A DNA stretch of 64,000 bases, taken from positions 492,001 through 556,000 of the forward strand of contig JAJOZX010000879.1 of the NCBI GenBank assembly GCA_023014485.1. Reading direction: 5' to 3'. A model generated the notes under the pieces. The model did not search any database, had not been told where the DNA came from, and saw only the letters and a program-made list of their open reading frames with translations. Below, piece after piece: positions 21,424 to 32,799 of this stretch (the stretch's first letter is position 1; each line of letters begins with the position of its first letter). Both the position numbers and the translations under genes were made by a program. This stretch comes from Bathynomus jamesi. Taxonomy: Eukaryota > Arthropoda > Malacostraca > Isopoda > Cirolanidae.

Positions 21424-21850
21424 AACGTATACAGATACAGTATATATACTTCAATGAAGGGTTTGTTCTTTGGGAATCGCAACTTAGTGAGGAATAAGAG
21501 GACAAAGAGATGGTACATGTTTATTGAAAGACGTTTCGGAAAAATTCACTTTCCATCATCAGCGGTAAAAAAGTTAAAACAAATGTAAAAAAAGTTATTA
21601 AAAATGAGGAACAAAAAATTTATACAACAAAATATTTATTTAAACATATGATATTAATAATAATATATTTATATTAAGTATTTAAAAATGAAAAGTATAT
21701 AAAATATAGAAAGGTAAACCAGCAATTAAAATATACAAAGTTAAAAGGTGACAAATATTGTAAACAATATCTTCCCAGGTTATTACAGGGGTGATAAGCC
21801 GATTATAAAAAGGTTGGTTATGATTAAATGTTGAAATATTCATATTAGAA
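21421..21850 (-). mobile_element. PLE 3'-end remnant with hammerhead-like core, minus strand
   Basis: After a (TA)n tract, an AT-rich stretch contains on the minus strand CTGATGA, stem II GGAAA...TTTCC and GAAAC (21562-21533), the same arrangement as in PLE termini. There is no reverse transcriptase frame nearby, so this is likely a terminal remnant. It lies back-to-back with the PLE 1 terminus across the TA tract. Confidence 0.5.
21533..21562 (-). ncRNA. Hammerhead-ribozyme-like core
   Basis: On the minus strand: CTGATGA, T, GGAAA-gtgaatt-TTTCC, GAAAC. The five-base-pair stem II is perfect. A GUH cleavage triplet closing stem III is not obvious in the next 15 bases, so this copy may be degenerate. 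Confidence 0.5.
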
Positions 21851-22049
21851 TTGTTGGAAAGTTAAAAGGAGTGAGTGCAGATTTCTTTTTCAGTGGTAAA
21901 GCGGGAGAATTTATCTGGCTATGACCATCCATTGTGGAAGGAGTAGTATTGTTGCAAAATGGGAGAGTACAATTGCGTTGTATGCAACATTGCATATTTG
22001 CAACAGTGCATGCAACATGATGCGAGTGTTTTTGAACTCCTCCACCCCC

Positions 22050-22390
22050 TCAAAAAAATTATATATGTATACAGTATATACATGTGTGGGTGTGTATAAA
22101 AACGCTTCTTTTATATATATATATGAACCCCAATGGGTAACCTAACCGGGTTGCTCAGGCCCACAAAAAAGTATATACATATATGTGGGTGTGTATAGAA
22201 AAGCTTCTTTTATATATGTATGTATGTGAACTGTAAGGGTAACCTAACTGGGCTGCTCAGGCCAACAAAAAAAATATATATGTGGTGTGGATAGAAAAAC
22301 TTCTTTTATATATTTGTATGTGAGCTCCAATGGGTAACCTAACATGGCTGCTCAGGCGCACAAAAGTATATTATGCATGTGGGTGTGCAA
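22050..22390. repeat. Tandem repeat of about 100 bp, three diverged copies
   Basis: The phrase gggtaacctaac, followed by (g/c)(a/t)tgctcaggc-like sequence, recurs near 22135, 22238 and 22333, with ggtgtgtatagaaaagcttcttttatat between copies. Periods are about 101 and 95 bp. No coding potential. Confidence 0.75.
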
Positions 22391-22584
22391 AGATGGAGAG
22401 AAGATTCAACCTTTCGTAGCGGCGTCTCGAAGCATTTTGAATTTTTCACTAGCATTCCTGGGTGGCTTTAGCGTCATGGCCAACTGGCTTAGAAGGCAGC
22501 CATGCCACAGCCAGCCGTACGGTGTAATCGGCTGCCAGGCAGTCTCTTTAGATGGTAAACAACCAGCCACCTAGTTTAGTGGAT
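22391..22584. other. No gene; contains a ctggcttagaaggc motif shared with 14.2-14.5 kb
   Basis: The stretch includes ggccaactggcttagaaggcag and repeated (a/g)ccagcc motifs, like the dimeric repeat near 14.2-14.5 kb. No open frame of interest. Confidence 0.4.
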
Positions 22585-23262
22585 TATATGAGGGTAATTC
22601 AGTAAGTATCCACACTTTTTATTTTCACAATTTTATTTTCACATCTGATAGATTATAAACACATCACTTCTCAACATGGTCTCCCTGTTTCTCAATATAC
22701 TTAGTCCAGCGATCTCCAAGCTTCCTAATGCCATCACAAAAGGATATTTTTGGCTGTGTGCGTAACCGTTCATGCACCGCCTCCTTCAGGTCATCATCCC
22801 CTCGGAATCGCTGACCTCTCAAAGCGTCTTTTAGTGGTCCAAACAGGTAAAAATCCGAAGGTGCCAGGTCTAGACTGTAGGCTGGTCTGTGCAGCGGTAT
22901 GAGGGCGCGCATTGTCGTGTAACAGAATAACACCTTCCGACAATCTCCCTCTCCGTTTTGTGCGAATTGCTTGCTTTAACTCATTCCGAAGCATGTCAGA
23001 ATACGATGCACTTGTTACTGTAGTTCCACGCTCTAGATAATGTTCAAGGATAGGGCTTCGTGTATCCTAAAATAGTGTTAGCATAACTTTACCTGCTGAC
23101 GGCTGCGCTTTGAACTTCCTTGCAACGGGAGATGTTAGATGCTTCCATGCATGCTCTGTCGTTTGCTTTCTGGTTCATAGTGATGGATCCAGGTACGGAC
23201 GTCTGCTCTCGTCTTTTGGCACGGTATCACAATGAAGGTGAAAACTTTTTGGAGAGCATTAT
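22585..23262 (-). pseudogene. 5'-truncated mariner (DD34D-like) transposase copy
   Basis: On the minus strand, from 5' to 3': HHYEPESKRQSM (about 23190), SYSDMLRNELKQAIRTKRRG (about 23000), ILLHDNARPHTA (second Asp, about 22920), then in another frame PAYSLDLAPSDFYLFGPLK (third Asp, about 22870) and YIEKQGDHVEK to the stop at 22664. These are classical mariner motifs. There is an in-frame stop where relatives have FWD, another upstream, and a deletion between the second and third Asp. The N-terminal half is missing; the copy ends in a GA microsatellite. Confidence 0.8.
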
Positions 23263-23264
23263 CA

Positions 23265-23266
23265 CA

Positions 23267-23351
<85 letters not shown>

Positions 23352-23395
23352 TAATATATATATTATTATATATATATATATAATATATATACTAG
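23265..23395. repeat. GA microsatellite followed by TA microsatellite
   Basis: (GA)n with two interruptions fills about 23270-23351, followed by (TA)n/(TATTA)n to 23391. It marks the truncation of the mariner copy. Confidence 0.9.
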
Positions 23396-23559
23396 TTCCT
23401 CCATTATTTTCCAAGTGTAAATAATGGTGTGTGTGTGTCTTCTCTTTCCAGTGAATATAGGTTTAATTCGCGCAACCTTTTCCAGTAATTTACTCCTTTG
23501 CACCCCTTGATCTTGGCTGTGAAGCTTTTCTGAATCCCTTCTAGCTATCGCCAGCTTGG

Positions 23560-24280
23560 CTTCGCCAAGAATCCCCACCACCCCTCTCCCCCATCACTCC
23601 CCATCGCCTTCTCCCCCATTTAACCCCCACCCCTCTCCTCATTTACCCCCCAAGTTGTAGTTTTCTAGCTCTTATAATGCTCAGCACTTGCTTGGGGTGG
23701 GCTGATTGTATTAAATTTTAATTATTCAAATCGTTTTTTATTTTTTTATTTTTTTTTATTTTTCGCCTACGGCGAGGGCACCTTTAGCGCCTGAGTTACC
23801 CCTTTGGGGGAGGTCATTCTCCCTCTCCACCAAAACCCCCTCACCCGCCTTTATACCACTTGGGGTATAACCCCCTCTCCAATTACCCCCACCCCTCTCC
23901 CCCATTTACCCCCATCCTTGCATTAGCATTTAAATCACTGTATGATTTCGCCTACGGCGAGGGCACCTTCGGTGCCTGGGTTGCTCCTTTGGGGAAGTCA
24001 TTCTCCCTCTCCCCCAAAACCCCTCACCCCCCTTTATACCACTTGGGGGATAACCCCTCCCCATTATGGTCATTCTCCCTCTCCCCAAAACCCCCCTCAC
24101 CCCCCTTTATACCACTTGTGGGGATAACCCCCTCCCCATTATCCCCCATTACCCCCACTCTTCCCTAATTACTCCCACCCCTCTCCCCCATTTACCCCCA
24201 TTACCCCCCACTCTTCCCTAATTACTCCCCCCCTCCCCCATTTACCCCCATTACCCTCCCCGTGACAGACAGACAGACGG
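23560..24280. repeat. C-rich minisatellite region
   Basis: Strong strand asymmetry: repeated variants of ctcccccatttacccccat and ccctttataccacttgggg. A longer unit beginning ttcgcctacggcgagggcac occurs at about 23762 and 23947 and is followed each time by ggtcattctccctctcc. It ends gacagacagacagacggacac. Proline-rich open frames here follow from the base composition and are not genes. Confidence 0.75.
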
Positions 24281-24324
24281 ACACTTTTTTGGTCGCTACT
24301 CCTTTATATATATAGATATATATA

Positions 24325-24722
24325 TGGGGATGAACTCAGAATGGTTCCCTGAGTTTTTTATGATACACACAGACCGTGCATGGAACAAGGAACTCTTCTA
24401 AGAAAATTAAATCCACTATAGTCCGAATAAGTAATGGTAAATGACAAACACTATAGTTTTTCTTTTTCATGATGTTAGCCCGACGTGGGCAACGGGTCAC
24501 TCGCAAAGAGGTCCCAAAAATGTAGCTTCACTCACCAGCTATCTGCAAAGCAGATAGGATCCAGCTTTGGGACAGGATCTAGAGTTTAAAGCAGCCTAGC
24601 CCCGCTACATTTAGAACCTCAATATAAGCAAAAGACTCGCTGCCTTCATGTCGGATTGAATACAGCAAAGAAAAAGGGGTAACTATTGTATTTTTAGCCA
24701 AAAACCCAAACTTAAACCTCAA
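24325..24722 (+). repeat. Dispersed repeat family R, copy 1
   Basis: The stretch starting ggggatgaactcagaatgg and ending cccaaacttaaacctcaact is nearly identical to 31273-31676 and, inverted, to parts of 31742-32265. Landmarks: acacacagaccgtgcatgg, gcccgacgtgggcaacgggt, ctatctgcaaagcagatagg. No protein is encoded and the family is not recognised. Its right edge cuts into the family C pseudogene, so its insertion or a deletion truncated that gene. Confidence 0.8.
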
Positions 24723-26200
24723 CTAGAATGTAAAAAATGAATTTTCAAAGACATTCCGCATCCCATTATTTCATAAGATTTAAGCATGTTTTCTACGAGT
24801 TTACGGTGGTTTTCAGCTTTGTGGTTTCCAAGAAAATTTTTGACAACTTCAACGAAAGATGTCCATGCTCCTAGTTCATTCTTATTTAGGTTAGATGGAA
24901 ACGATGAGTCGTGGATGACACTGCGGATCTGTGGTCCAGTGAAAACTCCAGCTTCTAGCTTAGCATCTGTCAATATTCCTTTGAATTTATCCTTTAAATA
25001 TTGGAAACCACTACCTTGATGATCCATACCCTTCACGAAATTTTTCATAAGGCCAAGTTTAATGTGAAGTGGTGGAAGATGTACTTTCTGAGGGTCAATA
25101 AGTGCTGGGTGTTTCACATTGTATTTACCAACAACATGTTCAGTTCTAGATGGCCAATCATGTTTTTTGTAGTGGTTCTTGTCATCTCTGCTGTTCCATA
25201 GACACAAAAAGCACATATGCTTTGTGTAGCCCAACTGTAACCCAAGAAGTAATGATACAACTTTAAGGTCGCCACAAATATTCCATGTGTGGTCCTTATA
25301 TTTGATGAGTCTTAGCAGCAGTTTCATCGATTCATAAGTCTCATTAAGGCCAGTGGCATGTGCTACAGGTATTGAAGGTTTTTCATTGCCGTTGTGCAGT
25401 AATACAGCTTTAAGGCTAGCTTTACTAGTCAATGAACAGTCTCCATTCTTTTGGATCATAGCGACAGCCAATCCCTTGCATCAGACCACTGATATCGTGG
25501 CAGAAACAAACGTTTTCTTCCTGTAAGTAAAATGATGAAAACTGCAAATGGCGATGGCGGAAATGGGAAACTTTGGTGTTTGGTTGGAGAAGATTAAATT
25601 CTTGAAGTCTTGAACCAAGCAACTCTGCCTTTTCTTTTGGTAATTCCAAATCGCGCACTAAGTCATTTAACTCCGCTTGACTTAACAAATGTGGGGAAAT
25701 ATTTGCATCTGGAACATATATGCCATCTTTCCCTGTTTCTATATCACTAGCAGAATCTTCAGATGAACTGCTGTCTGTTATCGTTGCTGGTGGAACTGGT
25801 GGTGGATTTGTTTCATCATGTGGTACTGGTTTCATTGCTGATTCGCAGTTTGGGTACGTGATCTTTGATTTGTTTTTCTTTGTGAAACCAGCAATCTTTG
25901 TCAAACAAAAATAACAATCATTGAAGTGATTTTTCGGCTCACGCCAAACCATGGGGACTGAGAACGGCATAGCTTTTCTTTTACCATTCATCCAAGCTAT
26001 TAACATTGCATTGCACTGTGCACAGCAAATATGTGGTGCCCAGTCCCTCTGTTGGTCTCCTAACTTAGTCAAAATAACACTTGTAGGCAAGTTTAATCTT
26101 TGTTGTTATGTTTCTACGTTGTGGCTTAGGTGTATATTGTCCACAGACAAAGCAGAAGTTGTCTGGGTGATTTACACAAGCACGTCTATTTGATGCCATT
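24723..26200 (-). pseudogene. Family C: uncharacterised transposase-like protein, frameshifted and C-terminally truncated
   Basis: Read on the minus strand from ATG 26200: MASNRRACVNHPDNFCFVCG (Cys/His module), frameshift near 26070, then DWAPHICCAQCNAML, VPMVWREPKNHFNDCYFCL, LNDLVRDLELPKEKAELLGS and DPKEWRLFID; a second frameshift near 25425; then SLKAVLLHNGN, CGDLKVVSLLLGLQLGYTKH, CFLCLWNSRDDKNHY, PPLHIKLGLMKNFVKGMD and MGCGMSLKIHFL. The paired Cys motifs and the CGDLKVV block are conserved features of a repeat-associated protein family that I recall from arthropod genomes but cannot name. The missing C-terminus resembles the fragment encoded at 63815-64000. Possibly a DNA transposase; function not established. 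Confidence 0.65.
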
Positions 26201-26705
26201 TTGAATTACCATACAATATCTGAAAAAACGTAGAAAGTAATTATTACGATGTGCAAAATAAAAAGAAATACACACCGTAGTACAAACAAATGCTATAAAA
26301 ACACACAAGTCACCACAACCTGTCACTTGCTCATCAGCAGAGAGCTTCAACAACCGTTCTGCTTGACTGTCACGTAGCGACTGACCGTTGGGCCGTTGCC
26401 CGTTACTATGCTCTTGACTCAGTGTTGCCAACTCGGGATAAATTTTATTTATCAAAATTGTTCGAATTTGTATATAGTTGGCAAAAAAAATTGCTTTAAC
26501 CTTGAAAAGCAAGTTTCATATTACTGGCATTAAGCCGATTAAAACCAAAATCTGGACGTGGTAGAAAATTTTACTAAAAGTGATTTGCATTTTACACAAA
26601 ATCTAGACGTGATAGAAAAAATCTAATTATAGATTTGAAATCAGCATACCGAAATTAGCTAGGAGCACCTATTTGGTCTTCTGTAACAAAATCTTTGTTG
26701 CCTAG
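26201..26705. other. No recognisable gene; likely 5' flank of the family C element
   Basis: AT-rich sequence with a repeated phrase aaaatct(g/a)gacgtg(g/a)tagaaaa (about 26549 and 26598). It might be the 5' end of the family C element. No clear terminal repeat found. Confidence 0.4.
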
Positions 26706-27420
26706 TGTAATCAGCTGATTGGCCCTGTTACTTTAGAGAATCGTCTTACAGGGCAAAGTTACCTAGAATTTCTGCAAAATGAATTGTCAGGACTATTGGA
26801 GGATGTTCCTTTGGCTACACGCGCTGGTATGTACTTTCAGCATGACGGAGCTCCTCCACATTCTAACCGTCTGGTGATGCAATACCTAAATCAAACTTTC
26901 CCTGGTTGATGGATCGGCCGCGGTGGTCCCATTCAATGGCCACCAAGGTCTCCAGACCTCTCTCCGTTAGATTATTGTTTGTGGGGGTGGATGAAAAGTC
27001 AAGTTTACAAAAGAAGGTGGATACACGAGACCAATTGCTCGCGCGCATTTTGGATGCTGCTGCCCGCATAAAGGAAAGTCAAGATCAACTCAGACGAACA
27101 ACACGCGATCTTCGCACACGAGTTGCAAAGTGCATTGAAGTTGACGGTGGGATTTTCGAAAACGTATTGTAAACTGTAACAAATTTGTCATTTCTGTATC
27201 TGATACCATTCAAAATGCCAATGTTTAAACATTAAATGGTAGAAACAGTAATTGGTTTCTCTTTCTTGATTACCATTAACAATGCTTTTGTATTTGTAGA
27301 TTCAAACAGCTCTATCTCCGTAATCATTCAGAATTAGACACATGTTCATATGAACTTTTTTTCTCACAATGACTGATATTATCACTTCCCGAAGTATTGA
27401 CCTTTCCTCCTGAAACACCC

Positions 27421-27424
<4 letters not shown>
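26706..27424 (+). pseudogene. Rosa-like mariner copy 2, 3' part
   Basis: Begins mid-gene at gtaatcagctgattggccct (IGPVTLENRLTGQSYLEFLQ), then FQHDGAPPHS (second Asp), a TGA stop after TFPG, then SPDLSPLDYCLWGWMKSQVY (third Asp, 41 positions later), and a frameshift before VDTRDQLLARILDAA. The 3' TIR includes gactgatattatcacttccc and ends gaaacaccctg at 27420. The 5' half including the first Asp is absent. Confidence 0.85.
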
Positions 27425-27428
<4 letters not shown>

Positions 27429-27463
<35 letters not shown>

Positions 27464-27580
27464 TTATGATGAATGTTTCATATTATCCTGTAACATATAC
27501 TGGTATGAAATAATGCGAATGTAATTCATTTAAAAGCTAGGTCGGCTTGCTAATTTTGCTTTACAACAGTGAAATATATA
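27429..27580 (+). repeat. Segment S, copy 1 (duplicated at 39853-40005)
   Basis: (TA)n, then about 120 bp from tgatgaatgtttcatattat to ctttacaacagtgaaata, then (TA)n. Nearly identical to 39886-40000, and about 75% similar by eye to 34787-34890. In both full copies S follows the 3' end of a rosa-like mariner and precedes segment T1, so the whole block is duplicated. Confidence 0.85.
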
Positions 27581-27587
27581 TATATAT

Positions 27588-30363
27588 CAGGGCCGTAGCC
27601 AGGGGGGGGATAGGGGGATATATCCCCCCCGAAATTCTTCCCAAACTTAGAAATATATTCAGACAAAATACTTCTCTCTGCTTACTCCCCTTTCATGCTC
27701 TTATTTTCTGGAATGGATTTACATTTCCGACTCACCGAACTCTATAAGGTGCTCATGTCGATTAATGAACTTACGCTTCCGACTCTTAAGTTTGCTTGCT
27801 TTTAATTGGTCCTCTTGCCTACGTCACGAATGACGTCATTTTCTATTAATGTGCCCATTGGCCAAGTGCAGTCGTCACTCATGATGTCAATTCCTAATAT
27901 ACAGTCAGTCATGCTGTTTACTTCCTTTGTTTTTCAAGTGTTGTGGGTACTGCGAGTCTGTGACCTATTTACAATATGGCCAACAAGAGGCAAGCAAGTG
28001 TTTTAAATTATTTTGAACCTAAAACAAAAAAGAAAACAAACAGTGATTTAATCTGTCCTTCTGACAGTGGTGAAACTTCAAATAGAAGTGAAAAAACTGA
28101 AAATGTTGTTTCCTCGGTGTGCGAGTCACAAATGTCTTCGGATATTGGCACGTTCCTCGAAAAATCATGTACAGACGAGGAAAAATATAATATTCTTAAA
28201 AATCTTTGGGTACCCGGAGAATTATATAGTTTTCCGCCGGGTAAAAGAAACTTAAAATTTCAAAGGAAGTGGCTGACTGAATTTAAGCGGCTTGCATATT
28301 CTCGAGCAAGTGAAGGTGCATTCTGCAAGTACTGTTTTGTCTTTGCAAAAAATGTAGAAGTTGGTAAAGGAAATCACATAAGACTGAATGCACTAGTTAA
28401 TGCTCCGTATATGCGTTGGAAAGATGCAAAAGAGGATTTCCGCAAGCACGAAACTAGCAATTATCACAAAGACAGCTGTGTTAAAGCACAAAATTTTTTG
28501 TCAGTGTTTGAAAATAAAAAAAAGGATATCTGTACAACCTTAGACAGTGCCAAAAGACAAAAAACCTCAGAAAACAAAAAAACTCATGCCAATTATTGAA
28601 ACCATTATTTTGTGTGGCCGACAAGAAATTGCATTGCGGGGTGATAGCGATGCTGGGATTTTGGAAGAAAATCAACAAAATGATGGAAATTTCCGCGCTT
28701 TACTGCGGTTTAGGATTGGTGGTGGAGATGAGAATCTAAAGAAGCATTTCACCGAATGTGGTCGAAATGCAACCTACACAAGCCCTGAAATTCAGAATGA
28801 AGTGATTAATATTTGTGGTAATCTAATCCTGTCTCGTATCGTGAATCAGATCAGTCATTCAAAATATTTTAGTGTTCTGGCGGACGAGATCTCAGACATC
28901 TGTGGAGTGGAACAATATACTCTTTGTGTTAGGTACGTGTTAAAAAGTGAAGAGAACTATGTGCTGCGAGAAGATTTTCTGAACTTTGTTCCTATTCATG
29001 ACTGTTCTGGTAGGGCACTTGCTGAAACATTAAAAGAACTGAGAGAGTTGGGGTTGGATGTAAACTACATGAGAGGGCAAGGATATGATGGGGCTAAGTC
29101 AATGAGTGGTCAATTGAAAGGATGTGCAGCTATTATACAACAAACGCATCCTCAGGCTTTCTACGTTCATTGCTCTAGCCATGCCCTAAATCTGGCCCTT
29201 TCCAATGCTTGTTCAGTGCCAATAATAAGGGCTAGTTTAATGGTAATGCGAGATATAATAGCTTTCTTTAGACATTCTCCTATGCGAAGTCATGTGCTGA
29301 AAAGTTGCATCAATGAAATGTCCTGGTGCCAAAAGAACCCGTCTTCTGAAATTTTGTGAGACTTGGTGGGTTGAACATTTAGATTCAATTCTGTTACTGA
29401 AGGAACTTTGTGCACCAATTTCTCAAGCTTTAAACAGAATTCAGGATTTTACGGACAAAGAGTCTACAATGAAGGCTTTCATATTGTTAACTGCTATTGA
29501 GAGCAGCAAATTTTTGATATGCTTGGTTATTGTTAGTCAGGTGTTTGCACTACTGCATGGCCCTTGCACATTCCTACAGTCTAAACAATGTGATCTTGCT
29601 TCTTGCCTGAACCATGCCGAAGTTTTAAAAGATGAAATACAAGCCCTGAGGGACTCTGCCGATTCGAAATTTAAAGCAGTTTTCTGTGAAGCCGAAAACT
29701 TGGGTAAAAGTTTGGGTACAACAATTCAAATGCGACCTTCGGTCGGACGGAAAGGTGATCACTTTGTTACACAGAATGTTGAGTATTACAGACGTTGTGC
29801 GTATGTGCCTTTCCTGGACTTTTTAGTAAATAAACTAAATGATAGATTTCTCAACCATAAAACTGTATTACAAAAACTGCATTCGTTGTTGCCGAAGAGA
29901 TCCATCTCTCTGACGGATGAGGAAGTGAAAAACTGCTGCGAAATTTTGCCCCTTCAGTGGCCTGACGATGCAAGCGTTCAGGTAAAGTTCGAGGGAGAAC
30001 TGAAGATGTGGAGACGAACTTGGAGAGACCAAAATGAAAAGCCCATCGATTTCATTACTTCTTCAAATGAATGCAATGAAGAAATATTCCCTACAATTCA
30101 TGCATTTTTGAAAATAGGTGCCACTCTGCCAATAACTACGGCCACTGCAGAAAGATCCTTTTCAACGCTAAGAAGACTTAAAACCTACATAAGAAATTCT
30201 TCCTCTGAAGAGAGACTGAATGGTTTGGCCTCAATGAGCATTCACCGCCAATTAGAAATACAACCGGAGGATGTTCTTCAAGAAATGTCAAAAAGGAAGA
30301 GAAAATTAAATATCGTCTTGTAAGGTAATGTAAACAATTTACATATCTTTGTTGAATATACAG

Positions 30364-30425
<62 letters not shown>

Positions 30426-30512
30426 TATAATTATGTATATACCTAGGACGTCCTAGGTATATATATAGGTTCATATAACCCCCTCCGAAAAACATTTCTG
30501 GCTACGGCCCTG
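27588..30512 (+). mobile_element. hAT transposon (TTF zinc finger/ZMYM1-like type), 2.9 kb
   Basis: Ends CAGGGCCGTAGCCAG and CTGGCTACGGCCCTG are perfect inverted repeats, flanked on both sides by atatatat (an 8-bp duplication, though within TA repeat). The transposase gene occupies 27976-30323. The 3' part contains a long (TA)n and the palindrome cctaggacgtcctagg (about 30444-30459). Only two frameshifts separate the gene from an open frame, so it is a fairly young copy. It occupies the TA tract that in copy 2 of the duplicated block holds different insertions. Confidence 0.95.
27976..30323 (+). pseudogene. hAT transposase with TTF-type zinc finger, two frameshifts
   Basis: Frames 27976-28599, then about 28600-29345 in the next frame, then to 30323. 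The N-terminus has VLNYFEPKTKKK and a TTF-like zinc finger: AFCKYCFVFAKN, then FRKHETSNYHKDS. The catalytic region has YFSVLADEISDI (first Asp) and RGQGYDGAKSMSG (second Asp), then YVHCSSHALNLALSNAC. The C-terminus has the hAT dimerisation motif TATAERSFSTLRRLKTYIRN (20 residues). The layout matches DUF4371/ZMYM1-like hAT transposases of about 750 residues. The shifts fall near 28560-28600 and 29313-29359. It would act in the nucleus as a cut-and-paste transposase. Confidence 0.9.
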
Positions 30513-30544
<32 letters not shown>

Positions 30545-30716
30545 TGTAATTCATGTACAACAAACCACCCCCAATCTGTCTAATCACGAGTGACGAGGAC
30601 AGTTTAGATCACTTCCTAATCGAACCATCGAAAAGAAAAGAGAGGAAGAAAAGGAGAATGTGCATTCTTAAAGATGTGATAGGTTTATATACATATATAT
30701 ATATATATATATGCAG

Positions 30717-30760
<44 letters not shown>

Positions 30761-30985
30761 CGATCTATAATACTGCTTTCTTTCCCACTCAAAGCGTGTA
30801 TTCTGATGAGGAGGATTCCCAAAATAATACAGCCGACGATATCATGCTTTCAAGCATGTCTTCAGACATATTCGATGAAGGTGATGGATCTGATGATGAG
30901 GTAATGTGATCGAATTTATCCGACTGTACTGTGTATTTATTAAATACAGTATTTATCCTGCATAAAACTCGTCCTTCTTCGAACT
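30513..30985 (+). repeat. Segments T1 and T2, copy 1, separated by a TA/TG microsatellite
   Basis: T1 (about 30540-30688) and T2 (about 30765-30985) flank (TA)n(TG)n. The same two sequences occur at 41123-41268 and 47642-47878, there separated by 6.4 kb of insertions. They differ by only a few bases between copies. Confidence 0.9.
30553..30909 (+). CDS. Small acidic ORF, about 118 codons, function unknown
   Basis: The reading frame starts MYNKPPPICLITSDEDSL, continues SKRKERKKRR, passes through a (TA)n(TG)n tract and resumes FPTQSVYSDEEDS to SSMSSDIFDEGDGSDDEVM before TGA. It could be one frame by chance, or two exons around a microsatellite-bearing intron (polypyrimidine ctttctttcccactcaaag precedes T2), but the phases do not fit the nearest GT. 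In the second copy the two halves are 6.4 kb apart, so that copy cannot be translated as one frame. Acidic Ser/Asp-rich composition; no domain recognised. Confidence 0.25.
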
Positions 30986-30991
30986 TATATA

Positions 30992-31226
30992 TGGGATGAA
31001 TTTCACAATAAAACACATGAAATGAATGAATGATGCAAACCCACAAGGAAAAAGAAAAATGATTTCAAATCCTTTTGTGTATTCAGAAGTACACCTCGTC
31101 AGGGAATTCCCTGACGAGGTGTACTTCTGAATGCACGAAAGGCCCTGGAATCATTTTTCTTTTTCCTTGTGAGTTTGCATCATTCATTCATTCATTTCAC
31201 GTGTTTTATTGTGAAATTCATCCCAT
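30992..31226. mobile_element. Palindromic foldback element with hammerhead-like core
   Basis: Arms 30992-31109 and 31104-31226 are reverse complements (ccacaaggaaaaagaaaaatg; agtacacctcgtcaggg), meeting at ggaattcc. It is inserted directly after T2 and followed by (TA)n. A second, diverged copy lies at 42275-42462. There is no protein. The layout is two short terminal repeats head-to-head. Confidence 0.8.
31111..31140 (+). ncRNA. Hammerhead-ribozyme-like core
   Basis: CTGACGA (31111-31117), stem II GTGTA...TGCAC (with one G-U pair) and GAAA (31137-31140). The opposite arm carries CTGACGA on the minus strand, but its GAAA has decayed to AAAA. A clear stem III with a UH cleavage site was not found, so this may be degenerate. 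Confidence 0.4.
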
Positions 31227-31238
31227 ATATATATATAT

Positions 31239-31272
<34 letters not shown>

Positions 31273-32265
31273 GGGAATGAACTCAGAATGGTTCCCTGAG
31301 GTTTTTTATGATACACACAGACCGTGCATGGAACAAGGAACTCTTCTAGGAAAATTAAATCCACTATAGTCCGAATAAGTAAAGGTAAATGACAAACACT
31401 ATAGTGTTTTCTTTTTCATGTTAGCCCGACGTGGGCAACGGGTCACTCACAAAGAGGTCCCAAAATATAGCTTCCCTCACCAGCTATCTGCAAAGCAGAT
31501 AGGATCCAGCTTTGGGACAGGATCTAGGGTTTAAAGCAGCCTATTCCCAGCTACATTTAGAACCTCAATATAAGCAAAAGATTCGCTGCCTTCACGTCAG
31601 ATTGGATACATCAAAGAAAAAGGGGCAACTATTATATTTTTAGCCAAAAACCCAAACTTAAACCTCAACTGGCAGAATTGAGCGTCCACTTTTCAAGGCA
31701 CATAACATGTCCGTTTCATGATGGGAATGAACTCTCATTACTTATTCGGACTATAGTGGATTTAATTTTCCTAGAAGAATTCCTTGTTCCATGCACGGTC
31801 TGTGTGTATCATAAAAAACCTCAGGGAACCATTCTGAGTTTATTCCCATCATGAAATGGACATGTTATGTGCCTTGAAAAGTGGACGCTCAATTCTGCCA
31901 GTTGAGGTTTAAGTTTGGGTTTTTGGCTTAAAATATAATAGGTACCCCTTTTTCTTTGATGTATTCAATCTGACGTGAAGGCAGCGAGTCTTTTGCTTAT
32001 ATTGAGGTTTTAAATGTAGCTGGGCTAGGCTACTTTAAACCCTAGATCCTGTCCCAAAGCTGGATCCTAGCTGCTTTGCAGATAGCTGATGAGGGAAGCT
32101 ATATTTTTGAGATCTCTTTGTGAGTGACCCGTTGCCCACGTCGGGCTAGCATCATGAAAAAGAAAAACTATAGTGTTTGTCATTTACCATTACTTATTCG
32201 GACTATAGTGGATTTAATTTTCCTAGAAGAGTTCCTTGTTCCATGCACGGTCTGTGTGTATCATA
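31273..32265. repeat. Dispersed repeat family R, copies 2 and 3 as a large inverted pair
   Basis: The left arm (31273-31735) starts ggaatgaactcagaatgg and runs to tttcatgatggg. The right arm (about 31727-32265) is its reverse complement, with an extra inverted partial unit near 31742-31850. The arms differ at scattered positions. (TA)n flanks both sides. Family also at 24325-24722. No coding potential recognised. Confidence 0.85.
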
Positions 32266-32368
32266 TATATATTATATATGAAAATTATTTCACGAAGGTA
32301 ACACGTGAAAAATATTTACGATGAATAAAACCACGAAGGAAAGGAAACACAAAATGGTGCTCAAGCGC

Positions 32369-32390
32369 TTTCGTCTAATGACATCCTCAG
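32369..32390 (-). ncRNA. Hammerhead-ribozyme-like core, left arm of PLE 4
   Basis: Minus strand: CTGAGGA, T, stem II GTC-atta-GAC, GAAA, then GCGCTTGAGC. The core bases match CUGANGA...GAAA; the closing UH triplet is not evident. Confidence 0.4.
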
Positions 32391-32467
32391 GAACACTGAA
32401 GTATATAAAAAGGTTAAGCCTATATATAGGTTACAGAAAGAAAAAAAGAAAAATAAATAACATACAT

Positions 32468-32504
<37 letters not shown>

Positions 32505-32525
32505 CATACATATCTATATATACAA

Positions 32526-32558
<33 letters not shown>

Positions 32559-32799
32559 CAATAAACAGAGAAGTAAAAATAATAAAAAATTAAAAATTAA
32601 AACCTTAAAGGATTACCAATGAGGCGTACAGATTGTAAGGAAAAATATCGATTTTTAGCACAAGATCAAATGGATTATAAAAATACAAATTTATACTAGA
32701 ACTCTGTCCGGGTTTTAACACATTTCTGCCTATGGTCAGGTTTCGATATATATAAAAAAATAAAATGCAAATTAAAAGTTAATAAAGTAGAAGACAAGT

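Noticed and set aside
23860..24168. Proline-rich ORF of 102 codons
   Set aside because: Product of a C-rich minisatellite; the frame shifts freely between repeat variants.
24786..25201. Plus-strand ORFs over the family C pseudogene
   Set aside because: Antisense shadows of the minus-strand coding fragments, without domain signals.
26186..26512. 108-codon minus-strand ORF upstream of family C
   Set aside because: Low-complexity hydrophobic ends and no motif; overlaps the likely element flank.
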